This document shows, piece after piece, positions 33,707-41,953 of a stretch of DNA of 64,000 nucleotides. The notes under the pieces are model-generated. The model ran no database searches and had not been told where the DNA came from. It saw only the letters and a list, made by a program, of their open reading frames with translations. The number at the start of each line of letters is the position of its first letter. Within the stretch, counting starts at the first letter, position 1. Source of the stretch: Clostridiales bacterium (lineage in GTDB: Bacteria > Bacillota > Clostridia > Lachnospirales > Lachnospiraceae); assembly GCA_015655075.1 (NCBI GenBank), contig JAATFT010000094.1:1-64000 (forward strand), written 5' to 3'. A program made the translations under genes and the position numbers.

Positions 33707-34390
33707 ATGGAAGAATTCAAACAAATAAAGAGTGAGAATGCAAGAGAGTATGCATTACGATATCTTTTACATCAGATTGTAAGCTTGAACCTGTCACCTG
33801 GACAGAAAATTTCTGATATGGAAATTTCAAAAGAGCTTCATATTAGTAGAACTCCCGTTAGAGAAGCTGTCATTACTCTGGTTAATCAGAAGTTAATTAA
33901 TAGCTATCCTCAAAAAGGACTCTATGTATCATACATTGATCCACATATCGTAGAAGAAGTTTGTATTATGAGAAAAGCAGTTGAAAGTGAACTTGCAGCT
34001 ATGAGCTGTAAACTCATTACGCAAAGCAGTTTAGATAATTTATACGATACAATCACCCTTCAAAAAGATTATATTTCCAGCGGTCCCAGAAGGAACTTAG
34101 AGAAGTTTTTAGCCCTCGACAAAGCTTTTCATAAAGAATTCTATAATATATGTGATATGGGATTTACCTATGATACCATGCAATCGGTAATGTCTCATTT
34201 TGATCGTCAGAGGAATTTGAGCTATCGCATCAATATAGAGCACCGTGTAATCAAGGAACACACAGATATATGTAATGCACTAGAGGTCAAAGACGAAGCA
34301 GCAGCACGTAAGGCCATGGATAAACACATTGGCGCCGCTTTATTAGATCAAGCAATATTAAAAGAAAAGTTTCCTGATTATTATTGTTAA
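33707..34390 (+). CDS. GntR-family regulator (FCD subgroup), divergent to the Liv/LarA operon
   Basis: A 227-residue transcription factor. N-terminal winged helix: SENAREYALRYLLHQIVSLN, PGQKISDMEISKELHISRTPVREA, LVNQKLINSYPQKGLYVS. The C-terminal FCD domain has the metal/ligand histidines (FLALDKAFHKEFY, HRVIKEHTDICNALEVKD, AARKAMDKHI). FCD-type GntR proteins usually sense small organic or sugar acids, which supports the predicted substrate class. The ATG at 33707 with AGGTAGGG fits the domain start; the open frame extends 60 codons further upstream without function. Confidence 0.9.
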   Translation: MEEFKQIKSENAREYALRYLLHQIVSLNLSPGQKISDMEISKELHISRTPVREAVITLVNQKLINSYPQKGLYVSYIDPHIVEEVCIMRKAVESELAAMSCKLITQSSLDNLYDTITLQKDYISSGPRRNLEKFLALDKAFHKEFYNICDMGFTYDTMQSVMSHFDRQRNLSYRINIEHRVIKEHTDICNALEVKDEAAARKAMDKHIGAALLDQAILKEKFPDYYC

Positions 34391-34440
34391 TATTTTAAAT
34401 CTATTTATCATTTTGAAATTTATATGTTTTGTAATAGATA

Positions 34441-34493
34441 TGAAGTGTACCTTCAATGTTAGATAGAAGATCTAATATTTGAGGTGTACTTCA
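34441..34493. repeat. Imperfect 23-bp inverted repeat
   Basis: GAAGTGTACCTTCAATGTT... (34442-34464) and the reverse complement of 34470-34492 (GAAGTACACCTCAAATATT...) match at 18 of 23 positions around a 5-nt loop. No T run follows. It could be a transposon end pair, a large RNA hairpin or a relic of an insertion. It stands between the GntR gene and its apparent terminator. Confidence 0.5.
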
Positions 34494-34510
34494 CATTTGC
34501 CAAAGAGCAA

Positions 34511-34552
34511 AAAAATCAGGAGCAATTATTTCCATAGTTGCTCCTGATTTTC
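34511..34552 (+). terminator. Strong terminator downstream of the GntR gene
   Basis: AAAATCAGGAGCAA and TTGCTCCTGATTTT form a perfect 14-bp stem around a 14-nt loop, with T-rich sequence after it. It is nearly symmetric, so it may stop transcription from both sides. Confidence 0.85.
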
Positions 34553-34673
34553 TGCTTTCTGTTATGTAGTGACTTTTGTCAAGTAGTAACTCACAATTTT
34601 TTTCCTGTTACTATGATTCACAGTTTCCTGAAGATATTTTGAAAGAGCTATATACAACAACAGTTCTCCGGCA

Positions 34674-34877
34674 TTGGCCACTCTGTTATACTTTAGGGCC
34701 AAAGCTTCTTATTCAATCCCCATAGGTTACTGGAAAACGCAGTTTACTATTTTGAGTGACTATATGTCCAACAACGCAGCTGTTGTTCTTACCTTACCTA
34801 TAGCACTTGGAATGTTTACATTGCCTCTCTGCTCAACGCGAATATATTCTACCAAACCAATATACCTCCTTTCTTAA
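34674..34877 (+). pseudogene. Possible transporter fragment
   Basis: The frame includes YWKTQFTILSDYMSNNAAVV followed by LTLPIALGMFTLPLC. 'SNNAAV.L..PIAL' resembles the conserved C-terminal segment of anion/Na+ symporters of the DASS/ArsB type. Only about 60 codons are open and nothing matching lies on either side, so I regard it as a leftover. Identification is tentative. Confidence 0.3.
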
Positions 34878-34948
34878 TCGGCAAGATACATATGTGGTTC
34901 TCGGTCACTGCTTATGGGAAGTCTTGAAATCCTGGTACTTTGTGTGCT

Positions 34949-35745
34949 TTATTTACCCTGCCAAACCGGTTCCCTCTTTTCAAGGAAAGCGGTTAAACCT
35001 TCATGCACATCTTAGCTGGCGGTAAGGAGGACAACCAGATCGTGCAGATAATCCATAGATTTATAAAACTCCATATCCCTGCACTTATACATGCCTTCCC
35101 GACCCAGTGCAAGCGCCAGAGGACTCCTCGTTGCAAGAGTTTTTGCAAACTCACTGACGGCCTGATCCAATTGGTCATCAGGCACAACATGGTTGATAAG
35201 CCCAATTCTTTCGGCCTCGGCAGCCATAATGTGTTCGCCGGTATACATCAGCTCAAGACTCTTTTTGGTGCCGATGAGACGCGCTATCGGGGCAGTAATC
35301 ATCATACCCCATATACCTCTCGTAACCTCAGGAATGCCAAACTTTGCCGATTCGGCTGCAAATGTGATGTCGGCTGTAACGGCGAAGCCGCAGCCCGCCA
35401 GCCAACGCGTGCCCCCTGCACTGCGGCAACAGTCGGTTTTCCCGCATTAGTCAGTTCGATCAGGAGATTGGAATAATGACTCAGATGCTCGCGCAGCACA
35501 ATAACATTCTTGCGAACCTCGTCCAGGTTTCCAAGGTCAGCGCCGGTGCAGAAAGACTTACCGTTACTGCGGATTATGATAACTTTTACATCCGGATTGA
35601 CTCTGGCTTCGCGCAAAGAACCGCTATATTGGGTACCTCCTTTAAACCAAATAATTTCCCTTATCGGGTTCACCATGCCTCTTCCAAAAACTGCTGCAGT
35701 TCCGTGGTGTTGTGCACCGGACGGGCGTTGAAGCGCAGATACCAA
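34949..35745 (-). pseudogene. Enoyl-CoA hydratase/isomerase (crotonase) family pseudogene
   Basis: Crotonase-type coding sequence in pieces. Segment 1 has VNPDVKVIIIRSNGKSFCTG and AD (oxyanion hole region), then NLLIELTNAGKPTVAAVQGA. A frameshift near 35395 follows, and the protein resumes in another frame as MMITAPIARLIGTKKSLELM, EHIMAAEAERIGLINHVVPD and SPLALALGREGMYKC. A TAA at about 35015 interrupts before DVHEGLTAFLEKREP and the natural stop at 34949. The N-terminal part (FNARPVHNTTELQQFL) is also out of frame. At least three lesions make it non-functional; it is unlike its neighbours and was probably acquired with others lost from this zone. Confidence 0.8.
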
Positions 35746-35784
35746 TCATCCATCGCTCTTGCAGCAATGCCTAAGATTTGCTTT

Positions 35785-36089
35785 CTATTTTAGGCTATCA
35801 CAGAGGATATTACGCGGGAAGCCGGAGATTGTGATATCCGCTATCAGAAAATTTAAATACGCGATCGCATTCACGTGAGAGGAGCCAAGGCCAGCGCGGT
35901 CATTTTCAGCAGCATGCGGACGAATCCGGGGAACAGATTGAACCTGTACGCCGCCCGTCGCATATATTCCGGAATTTCCCCAGCCGGGGTATGCGGAACG
36001 GCAAAGAAGACGAAAGGCCCTGCTGCCATTCTCAGTCCCCGGCAAGCGAGGGTGTGGAAAATCACTAAAATAAATTGATGGAGTGACAT
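35785..36089 (-). pseudogene. Unidentified decayed coding fragment
   Basis: Two overlapping minus-strand frames give protein-like pieces (RRAAYRFNLFPGFVRMLLKM and, in the other frame, NAIAYLNFLIADITISGFPR), consistent with one frameshifted gene. GC content is higher than in the surroundings, as in the adjacent crotonase pseudogene, so both may derive from the same foreign segment. No family is recognised. Confidence 0.35.
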
Positions 36090-36190
36090 CCTTTTTCTAT
36101 TTAAGCAAAAAAAAGAAAAGCATCCCGTTTTGTGGAGTCCTTTCCTTTTTCAGACGTACTTTATTAAACTGTTTGTTTTCACCTTGTTTT

Positions 36191-36765
36191 TTATGCCGTT
36201 TTCAATGGAAACAGATAACTTTCTGTCCGTTCATTCTGTATCTTTGCATGGAGTTTGTTGATGTTATACCCCATACAAAAGTATTTCCAATTTTACCTTG
36301 GTTTTCCTCTGTTTCACTTATGATATTTTCATAGGATTCCTGACGTTTCTCAATGAAGCTTTTAGAAACATTCAGCCGTTTGTTCCACTTGGCTTTCGTA
36401 CATTTTTCCTTATGAGAACATCCGGTCCAGTCTTCACATTCATACACCGTCACCTCGGATTCGTAGCCATTTTTACTTTTCTGCTTTTTTATATACAACG
36501 GACTTAACTTTTTACCCGCATGGCAGGTATAACTATCTGTTTCTCTGTCATAATCCATGTTTTCCCGTTTGCTGATATCCTTCTTAAAACTGCGCTTTTT
36601 CCATTTCTCATAGATCTGGGGCTTGATATAGGGGACTTGCCGCCTGTTTTCTTTCAGATAGCTGTATCCCTCCTCGCTTTCGTAACCGGAATCAGCAGTC
36701 ACGCTGGGATATCTCAATCCCAACTTTTCTTCCATGTGTTTTAAAAATGGAAACCAATCTAACAA
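36191..36765 (-). pseudogene. IS1182-family transposase remnant
   Basis: Encodes the C-terminal half of a DDE transposase: HMEEKLGLRYPSVTADSGYE and SEEGYSYLKENRRQVPYIKP (motif around the second catalytic Asp), then the Cys-rich CEDWTGCSHKEKCTKAKWNK typical of IS1182/ISL-type enzymes. After ISETEENQGKIGN an internal deletion joins to the tail, which reads in another frame as CMGYNINKLHAKIQNERTES and YLFPLKTA before the stop at 36191. The N-terminal half and start are missing. A dead insertion sequence. Confidence 0.85.
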
Positions 36766-36818
36766 TAAAATTGGGATTTAGTGACTTCGTGTTATGCTCA
36801 TAATCTTACGGATAAATT

Positions 36819-37475
36819 TTATTTTGAAGTAGAATTGTGGCTGCAATCTGACTTTCTTTCAGCAATATCTTTTACTATTGAACCAATAGCTATTCCAATT
36901 GCAGCGCATATAATGCCTGACAAGAATCCTATGGCATCTGGCATATTGATTTTATTGAAAGTTATCATGTTGCTCAGGCTGAATGTAAAATACGGAGCCA
37001 GCATATTCATGATACCAAAGAAAAGTAGCATGAGCAACTTGACATTAGTCCAGCCATCACCTTTTCCAATAAAGACGGAAATTATTAGTGTGCTGATTGG
37101 TAAAGCGAAGTAGAATACGACAAGAGAATATCCCATTGCATCTTGATTGCCTCCAAGCCAAAAAACAACAATTGATAATACCCATATCACAAGATAGGCG
37201 ATAACCAAGACCAGTTTTGAGAGTTTCTGTCTGCTTTTGACCACATCGGTGCTTTCCTGTAGATATTCAACCATCTTCAAATCCTCCTTCAACAATTCAT
37301 CAAGGCTGATAGAATATAGGTTGCTTAACGCTATAACGTTGATTATATCGGGATAAGATTTATCGTTCTCCCAATTTGATATTGTTTGACGGCTTACCCC
37401 TATTTTCTCTGCAACACTCTCTTGCGTTAATCCCGCAGTCAAGCGCGTATTTTTAAGTTTTTGTCCTATATTCAT
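36819..37475 (-). CDS. XRE-type helix-turn-helix protein with membrane domain
   Basis: A 218-residue regulator fused to a membrane anchor. The N-terminal Cro/C1 HTH is LKNTRLTAGLTQESVAEKIG and VSRQTISNWENDKSYPDI (about residues 8-44), followed by a linker and four hydrophobic segments (from LVLVIAYLVIWVLSIVVFWL onward). Such HTH-plus-transmembrane proteins are common in Firmicutes next to ABC transporters; none is adjacent here. Ribosome binding site AAAGGAGG. It is read towards the IS1182 remnant. Confidence 0.88.
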   Translation of the reverse strand: MNIGQKLKNTRLTAGLTQESVAEKIGVSRQTISNWENDKSYPDIINVIALSNLYSISLDELLKEDLKMVEYLQESTDVVKSRQKLSKLVLVIAYLVIWVLSIVVFWLGGNQDAMGYSLVVFYFALPISTLIISVFIGKGDGWTNVKLLMLLFFGIMNMLAPYFTFSLSNMITFNKINMPDAIGFLSGIICAAIGIAIGSIVKDIAERKSDCSHNSTSK

Positions 37476-37734
37476 TTGGTCCTCCTTTGTCTTTCATTAT
37501 GTAGCAAAGAACAGATGTTGTCTATCAAATTACCTTTCCATAGAAGAAAATTGACTGTCAAAATCCTTTTACATCAGTGATTCCTACTATTAACACCTAA
37601 ATTCATCAACATTCAATTCCTGTTTTTCGTTTATCGTATTATATAAATAAGCGCAGTTCAATCTTCCCGATAAATTCCTGTTTATCTTTTTAATGTGATA
37701 GCGCTGCATCAATAATACCATGATTTTTCGCACA

Positions 37735-37779
37735 GAAAAAGACATAACTTCACCTTGGCGGAAAGCTATGTCTTTTTTG
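37735..37779 (-). terminator. Terminator of tRNA-Gly, copy 2
   Basis: AAAAAGACATA and TATGTCTTTTTT are exact arms around a loop of about 21 nt. The run of A/T on both sides makes it potentially bidirectional. It starts 1 bp after the tRNA 3' end. Confidence 0.8.
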
Positions 37780-37780
37780 A

Positions 37781-37852
37781 AGCGCGAGACGGGATTCGAA
37801 CCCGCGACCCTCGCCTTGGCAAGGCGATACTCCACCTCTGAGCCACTCGCGC
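37781..37852 (-). tRNA. tRNA-Gly (anticodon GCC), second copy
   Basis: Identical over all 72 nt to 4068-4139, with the same strand, anticodon loop TTGCCAA and discriminator T; CCA is not encoded. Flanks differ completely. Its 3' end shows no sign of an integrated element: no integrase and no second att copy nearby, and the terminator abuts it directly. Confidence 0.95.
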
Positions 37853-37898
37853 ATATCATGTGCTTTTTCGGTTTATTTATCCCGCAGACACATGACAT

Positions 37899-37928
37899 AG
37901 TATAGTATAAATACAATATGCTTGTCAA
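37899..37928 (-). promoter_or_regulatory. Promoter of tRNA-Gly, copy 2
   Basis: Minus strand TTGACA, 18-bp spacer, TATACT; the -10 lies about 46 bp before the tRNA 5' end. Confidence 0.75.
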
Positions 37929-37969
37929 TACTTTTATAATTTTATGTGTTGTATATTTATTTTGTTAAA

Positions 37970-38737
37970 TTAGCACATTTTAATACTGATGACATAATCA
38001 TTTTTCTTAAATGCAATATTGCTGATATTATCCTGATGAATTAATTTAACATCTACCCACAGCTCATCTGCCGTTACAAGGAGATGAGCCAAACATATAC
38101 CGATATCAATCAGCTTTACTTCATTTAAAATTCCCGTTAAAAACACATTCTTTTTACAGAAAACATGAATTCGGTTATCATAAACCACCAATCTCCAAGG
38201 CTGGCTGTTCATACTGGAAGGCGCCAGACGTGCCGCCTGAATCATTGTCTTAATATTCCTGCTTACTTCACTTTTAAATATTGCAATATCATTAAGGGGC
38301 AGGCGTTTTGCCTTATCGGAAGAACGGTATACCTCATTTACTGCTTTTCCAAAAGCAAGTGCAATTACATATTCAAGCTTCGTTCCTTCCGTTTTCACCT
38401 TCTTGGGTTTCAGAATGCCCATAAAACAGGAACCCAGCCCCTTCGCGGTCATATACAAGGAAACCTGTTGCATCAGATATCCTCCATTTATTTGATAATC
38501 CGATATATTTTCCGCGTATAGCACAAGATAATAAGGTGCCTTGTAGGTTAAGACACCTCTGAAATTCTTTTTTATTTCGGAACGACCCATTAATCTATAT
38601 TCAACAGTAATACCCTCAAACAATGGGGGGATACTCTCTGCGAAATTTATTATTCCGTCCAGTAAGGCTTGCTCCAACGGCTCTATCTTATATTTTCCTA
38701 TTGTTTTTCTGACAAATATTGCTTCATATAAATTCAT
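37970..38737 (-). CDS. Nitroreductase-family protein (TM1586 type)
   Basis: FMN-dependent oxidoreductase fold of about 255 residues. N-terminal MNLYEAIFVRKTIGKYKIEP contains the FMN-contacting RKTI.KY motif; the second half has IQAARLAPSSMNSQPWRLVV, the classical nitroreductase FMN motif, and KLIDIGICLAHL. The arrangement, with two halves in one chain, matches the putative-TM-nitroreductase group. Start is placed at ATG 38737 after GGAG; the frame is open for 57 codons upstream but that part overlaps the next gene and has no family features. Physiological substrate unknown. It follows the AraC gene closely. Confidence 0.82.
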   Translation of the reverse strand: MNLYEAIFVRKTIGKYKIEPLEQALLDGIINFAESIPPLFEGITVEYRLMGRSEIKKNFRGVLTYKAPYYLVLYAENISDYQINGGYLMQQVSLYMTAKGLGSCFMGILKPKKVKTEGTKLEYVIALAFGKAVNEVYRSSDKAKRLPLNDIAIFKSEVSRNIKTMIQAARLAPSSMNSQPWRLVVYDNRIHVFCKKNVFLTGILNEVKLIDIGICLAHLLVTADELWVDVKLIHQDNISNIAFKKNDYVISIKMC

Positions 38738-38804
38738 AATTACTCCAATTCCATGTTGATATACATAATTGCCGGCTGCGTGATAATTTAGGCCAAATAT
38801 TTTT

Positions 38805-39668
38805 TCAGGCATGTTTTTCCATTGCAATCTTCTTATAGTAAAGGGGCGAAATTCCATAATATTTTTTAAACAGCTTACTAAAATGGTAAACATCTTCATA
38901 GCCCACACTGTTGGCTATGCTTTTAATGCTGCCGCCCTCCGAAGTAAGTAAGATGTCCCGTGCTTTTTCCAATCTGATTTTTATCAGATAATTAATTGGC
39001 GATTCTCCCGTTTCTTCTTTGAAAATCTTTGAAATATATACCGGGCTCAGATACATATTATGTGCAATTTGGTCTAAAGATATCTTGTTTTCGTAATTTT
39101 CATTCAAATAATTAATTATTTTCTTAACCGCATAGCTTTTGTTATAAGATTCAAAATTACAACCTTTTTGACTAATATCCTGGGCTTCGAAAATCTCACG
39201 TATCATTAATAATAATATCTGTATTAAATGAGCTTTCAGCATAAAATATTTACCCACCTGGCAGGCTTCATTTTCTGCCAGCATTTCATAACAATGCCTT
39301 GATATATCCTGCTTTGTCTCGGCGGTGGTATGAAGTACATAACCTCCGTTCTTTAAAATAATGGAATTAGGCGGCATATTTTTAAAATGAAAGTCCGTAA
39401 AGCCCGCAAAAAATTCTACTGTAGGTTCCTTGGGATTTACAATAATGTTTTGATGTTTTACTCCCGGATTACAAATGATTACATCTCCTGCCTCTACATC
39501 ATAAATGGTCCCCTCCACTAAATATTTCCCCTTACCTGATAACAGATAGGTTAATTCTGTAAAATCATGATCGTGATATATGGATTCCGTTATCATTCTT
39601 TGCTTACTGGCAAAAAATATGGTTGGATTTAAGTCATTATAGGTTATATCAAATTGATGCTGGCACAT
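38805..39668 (-). CDS. AraC-family regulator with cupin sensor domain
   Basis: A 287-residue regulator. The N-terminal cupin-like domain has HDHDFTELTYLLSGKGKYLV, DVEAGDVIICNPGVKHQ. The C-terminal double HTH is KISLDQIAHNMYLSPVYISK/IFKEETGESPINYLIKIRLE and SIKSIANSVGYEDVYHFSKL/FKKYYGISPLYY. Usual ligands are sugars. Start chosen at the ATG after GAGGAGG; an ATG five codons upstream overlaps that site. It is 67 bp upstream of the nitroreductase gene on the same strand and divergent from the ABC exporter genes. A MITE-like element lies immediately upstream and may have altered its promoter. Confidence 0.88.
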   Translation of the reverse strand: MCQHQFDITYNDLNPTIFFASKQRMITESIYHDHDFTELTYLLSGKGKYLVEGTIYDVEAGDVIICNPGVKHQNIIVNPKEPTVEFFAGFTDFHFKNMPPNSIILKNGGYVLHTTAETKQDISRHCYEMLAENEACQVGKYFMLKAHLIQILLLMIREIFEAQDISQKGCNFESYNKSYAVKKIINYLNENYENKISLDQIAHNMYLSPVYISKIFKEETGESPINYLIKIRLEKARDILLTSEGGSIKSIANSVGYEDVYHFSKLFKKYYGISPLYYKKIAMEKHA

Positions 39669-39687
39669 ACCATACCTCCTCATCTTT

Positions 39688-39855
39688 GCCAGAGCGTGTT
39701 TGAAAACTCATTGTACCGTTCTGACCGCTCCGCTTTGCGGTATTCTGCGTCGCAATTTCTGAAACGTAGAACCACTACGCTCCCAAAATCGCTCCTTGTC
39801 TCCCGCAAAGCGGAACGCCCAGCCCGGCGCAAGCAGTTTTCAGACACGCCCTGGC
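39688..39855. repeat. MITE-like element, 168 bp, with GCCAGRGCGTGTYTGAAAA ends
   Basis: The left end GCCAGAGCGTGTTTGAAAA and the reverse complement of the right end, GCCAGGGCGTGTCTGAAAA, are near-identical 19-bp terminal inverted repeats. The GC-rich interior includes ACGTAGAACCACTACGCTCC, related to the interior of the element at 14028-14196, and the CCGCTTTGCGG / CCGCAAAGCGG arms. No coding capacity. An internally deleted relative lies at 14215-14284. Confidence 0.75.
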
Positions 39856-40189
39856 AAGAAATATACCTACGATTTTAAGTCAGATACCTACTTTTACAGG
39901 TCTGGTATTTGTTACTCAAAAACTATATTTTATTATATCACCTTTTTGCTAAATGAAAACCATTTTTTATACTATTTTATCTTTTTTTTGCGCAAGGTTA
40001 ATTCTGCCCTTATTTATCCACTGTTACCCTCCTTTTTATTTCCGAGAGTGCTCTTTTCATCGGAAGTTTTCTCCATTATAATAATCGACATGTTTTAAAT
40101 AACAAAGTACATTTAATTTTTTATTTTTAATAATATAATGGAACAGAATCTAAAATGTAACCGAAGAAAAAGGGGAGGACAATTAAATC

Positions 40190-41953
40190 ATGACAGCTTC
40201 ACAATGGTTTTTTTCATTTCTGAAAAAATACCGGCTTAACCTAATCACTGAACTTATTTTAGTTACTTTTTCATCCGTTCTTACCATCGTTAACCCGTAT
40301 ATTTCAGGTATTATTGTGGATGATGTAATCAAGGGAGGACATAAGGAGCTGCTGCTGAATCTGGTGCTGCTTCTCATCATTACCACAGTGGTAAGATCCA
40401 TAATAAGGTATATGTATTTATTTATATTCGAAAAAACATCCCAGAGAATGCTCTGCACCATGCGCGATTACGTATACCGGCGTTTTCTGGAAGAAGATTT
40501 TACTTTCTACAATAAAAACCGCACCGGCGATTTAATGTCAAGACAGACCGGCGACATGGATGCAATACGGCACTTTGTGGCGTTTGTTATCTATTCCATT
40601 TATGAAAATTCCCTGCTGTTTTTCATTGCGCTGGTTATGATTTTTACGGTGGATTATCATCTGGCACTCTGTATGATTGCAGTCATGCCTCTGACTGTTT
40701 TTATAACCTGCAAACAATTAAGAGCCATTAAACCTGCCTTTCATAATATTAGAAAACGTTTTTCCAGTCTGAATACCGCAGTTCAGGAAAATGTCAGCGG
40801 CAACCGTGTCGTGAAGGCTTTTGCCAAAGAAAATTTTGAGATTGAAAAGTTCAATAGGGAAAATGACGGATACCGGGATGCGGAATTGAATGCCGCTGCC
40901 ATCTGGCGCAAATATATTCCCATATTTGAATTTTTATCCAGCACTTTAACCTTTATCCTTTATCTGGTGGGTGGAATCATGGTGGTAAAGGGTTCCATAT
41001 CCTTAGGAAAACTTGTAACGGTAAGCGGTTATCTCTGGATGTTAAACAACCCTTTAAGAATGGCCGGGTGGCTGGCCAACGATTACCAGCGTTTTGTTAC
41101 TTCCGTTGAAAAAATCCACTCTACGATCAAAGAGGAACCGGTTATTAAAACTCCGGGAAAGGCGGTCGTCCACAAACGTTTTAAAGGCGAAATTGAATTT
41201 AAACACGTAAATTACCGTGCGGAAGACGACGTAATCTTAACGGACATTAACTTCAGAATATCGCCGGGTCAGACGGTAGGTATTATAGGGACCACCGGTT
41301 CCGGCAAATCCACCCTTATGAATCTTCTATGCCGTTTTTATGATGTTACGGACGGTGAAATCACAATTGACGGAATTAATGTAAAGGATATGGATTTATA
41401 CTGCCTTCGCAATAATGTCGGTATGGCCATGCAGGATGTGTTTCTATTTTCCGATACCATTGAAGGCAATATTGCTTACGGCAATCCTGCCTGCACCTTT
41501 GAAGAGGTGCAGGAGGCTGCCAAAATTGCCGATGCCGACGGATTTATCCAAAACATGCCGGAGGATTATGATACCATAGTCGGCGAACGGGGCATGGGAT
41601 TATCCGGCGGACAAAAGCAAAGAATCTCCCTTGCCAGGGCCCTGCTTAAAAATCCTTCCATTGTCATATTGGACGATACCACCTCCGCCGTGGATACGGA
41701 AACCGAAGCCCATATCCAAAGCCAGTTAAATGCCCTTGCCAACCGGACTGTTTTCATCATTGCCCATCGTATTTCTTCCATTAAAGATGCGGATGTAATT
41801 TTAGTATTGAATAACGGTAAAATATTGGAATCTGGAAACCATGAAAGCTTAATCGCAAAGAAAGGTTATTACTATACCGTATTTAATCATCAGTATGGCG
41901 AATTTGACAAATACATAGGAGCAAGGCAAAAAGGAGGTAGGTACAATGGCTAG
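40190..41953 (+). CDS. Heterodimeric ABC exporter, subunit 1
   Basis: A 587-residue half-transporter: six-helix membrane domain (about 15-310) and ATPase domain (about 340-575). Walker A GTTGSGKST, Q-loop MQDVFLFSD, signature LSGGQKQRIS, H-loop IIAHR. Walker B reads IVILDDTTSAVD, with Asp in place of the catalytic Glu; one such degenerate site is characteristic of heterodimeric multidrug exporters (BmrC/BmrD, LmrC/LmrD type). The gene overlaps subunit 2 by 8 bp, with AAGGAGG inside its end. Probably exports drugs or lipids. Confidence 0.92.
   Translation: MTASQWFFSFLKKYRLNLITELILVTFSSVLTIVNPYISGIIVDDVIKGGHKELLLNLVLLLIITTVVRSIIRYMYLFIFEKTSQRMLCTMRDYVYRRFLEEDFTFYNKNRTGDLMSRQTGDMDAIRHFVAFVIYSIYENSLLFFIALVMIFTVDYHLALCMIAVMPLTVFITCKQLRAIKPAFHNIRKRFSSLNTAVQENVSGNRVVKAFAKENFEIEKFNRENDGYRDAELNAAAIWRKYIPIFEFLSSTLTFILYLVGGIMVVKGSISLGKLVTVSGYLWMLNNPLRMAGWLANDYQRFVTSVEKIHSTIKEEPVIKTPGKAVVHKRFKGEIEFKHVNYRAEDDVILTDINFRISPGQTVGIIGTTGSGKSTLMNLLCRFYDVTDGEITIDGINVKDMDLYCLRNNVGMAMQDVFLFSDTIEGNIAYGNPACTFEEVQEAAKIADADGFIQNMPEDYDTIVGERGMGLSGGQKQRISLARALLKNPSIVILDDTTSAVDTETEAHIQSQLNALANRTVFIIAHRISSIKDADVILVLNNGKILESGNHESLIAKKGYYYTVFNHQYGEFDKYIGARQKGGRYNG

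Noticed and set aside
35003-35793. Plus-strand frames of 73-157 codons
   Set aside because: Antisense to the crotonase pseudogene; the minus strand carries the recognisable family sequence.
4068-37852. Whole 33.7-kb interval between the tRNA-Gly genes as one genomic island
   Set aside because: No integrase lies inside its ends, the right tRNA has its own adjoining terminator, and the att repeat found (912-934) lies outside this interval on the left.
37970-38908. Longer nitroreductase gene starting at 38908
   Set aside because: The first 57 codons overlap the AraC gene, have no ribosome binding site and lie outside the nitroreductase fold.
39688-39855. CRISPR array or riboswitch in this repeat-rich spacer
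   Set aside because: There are no evenly spaced direct repeats; the structure is one pair of terminal inverted repeats. No CRISPR array was seen anywhere in the window.
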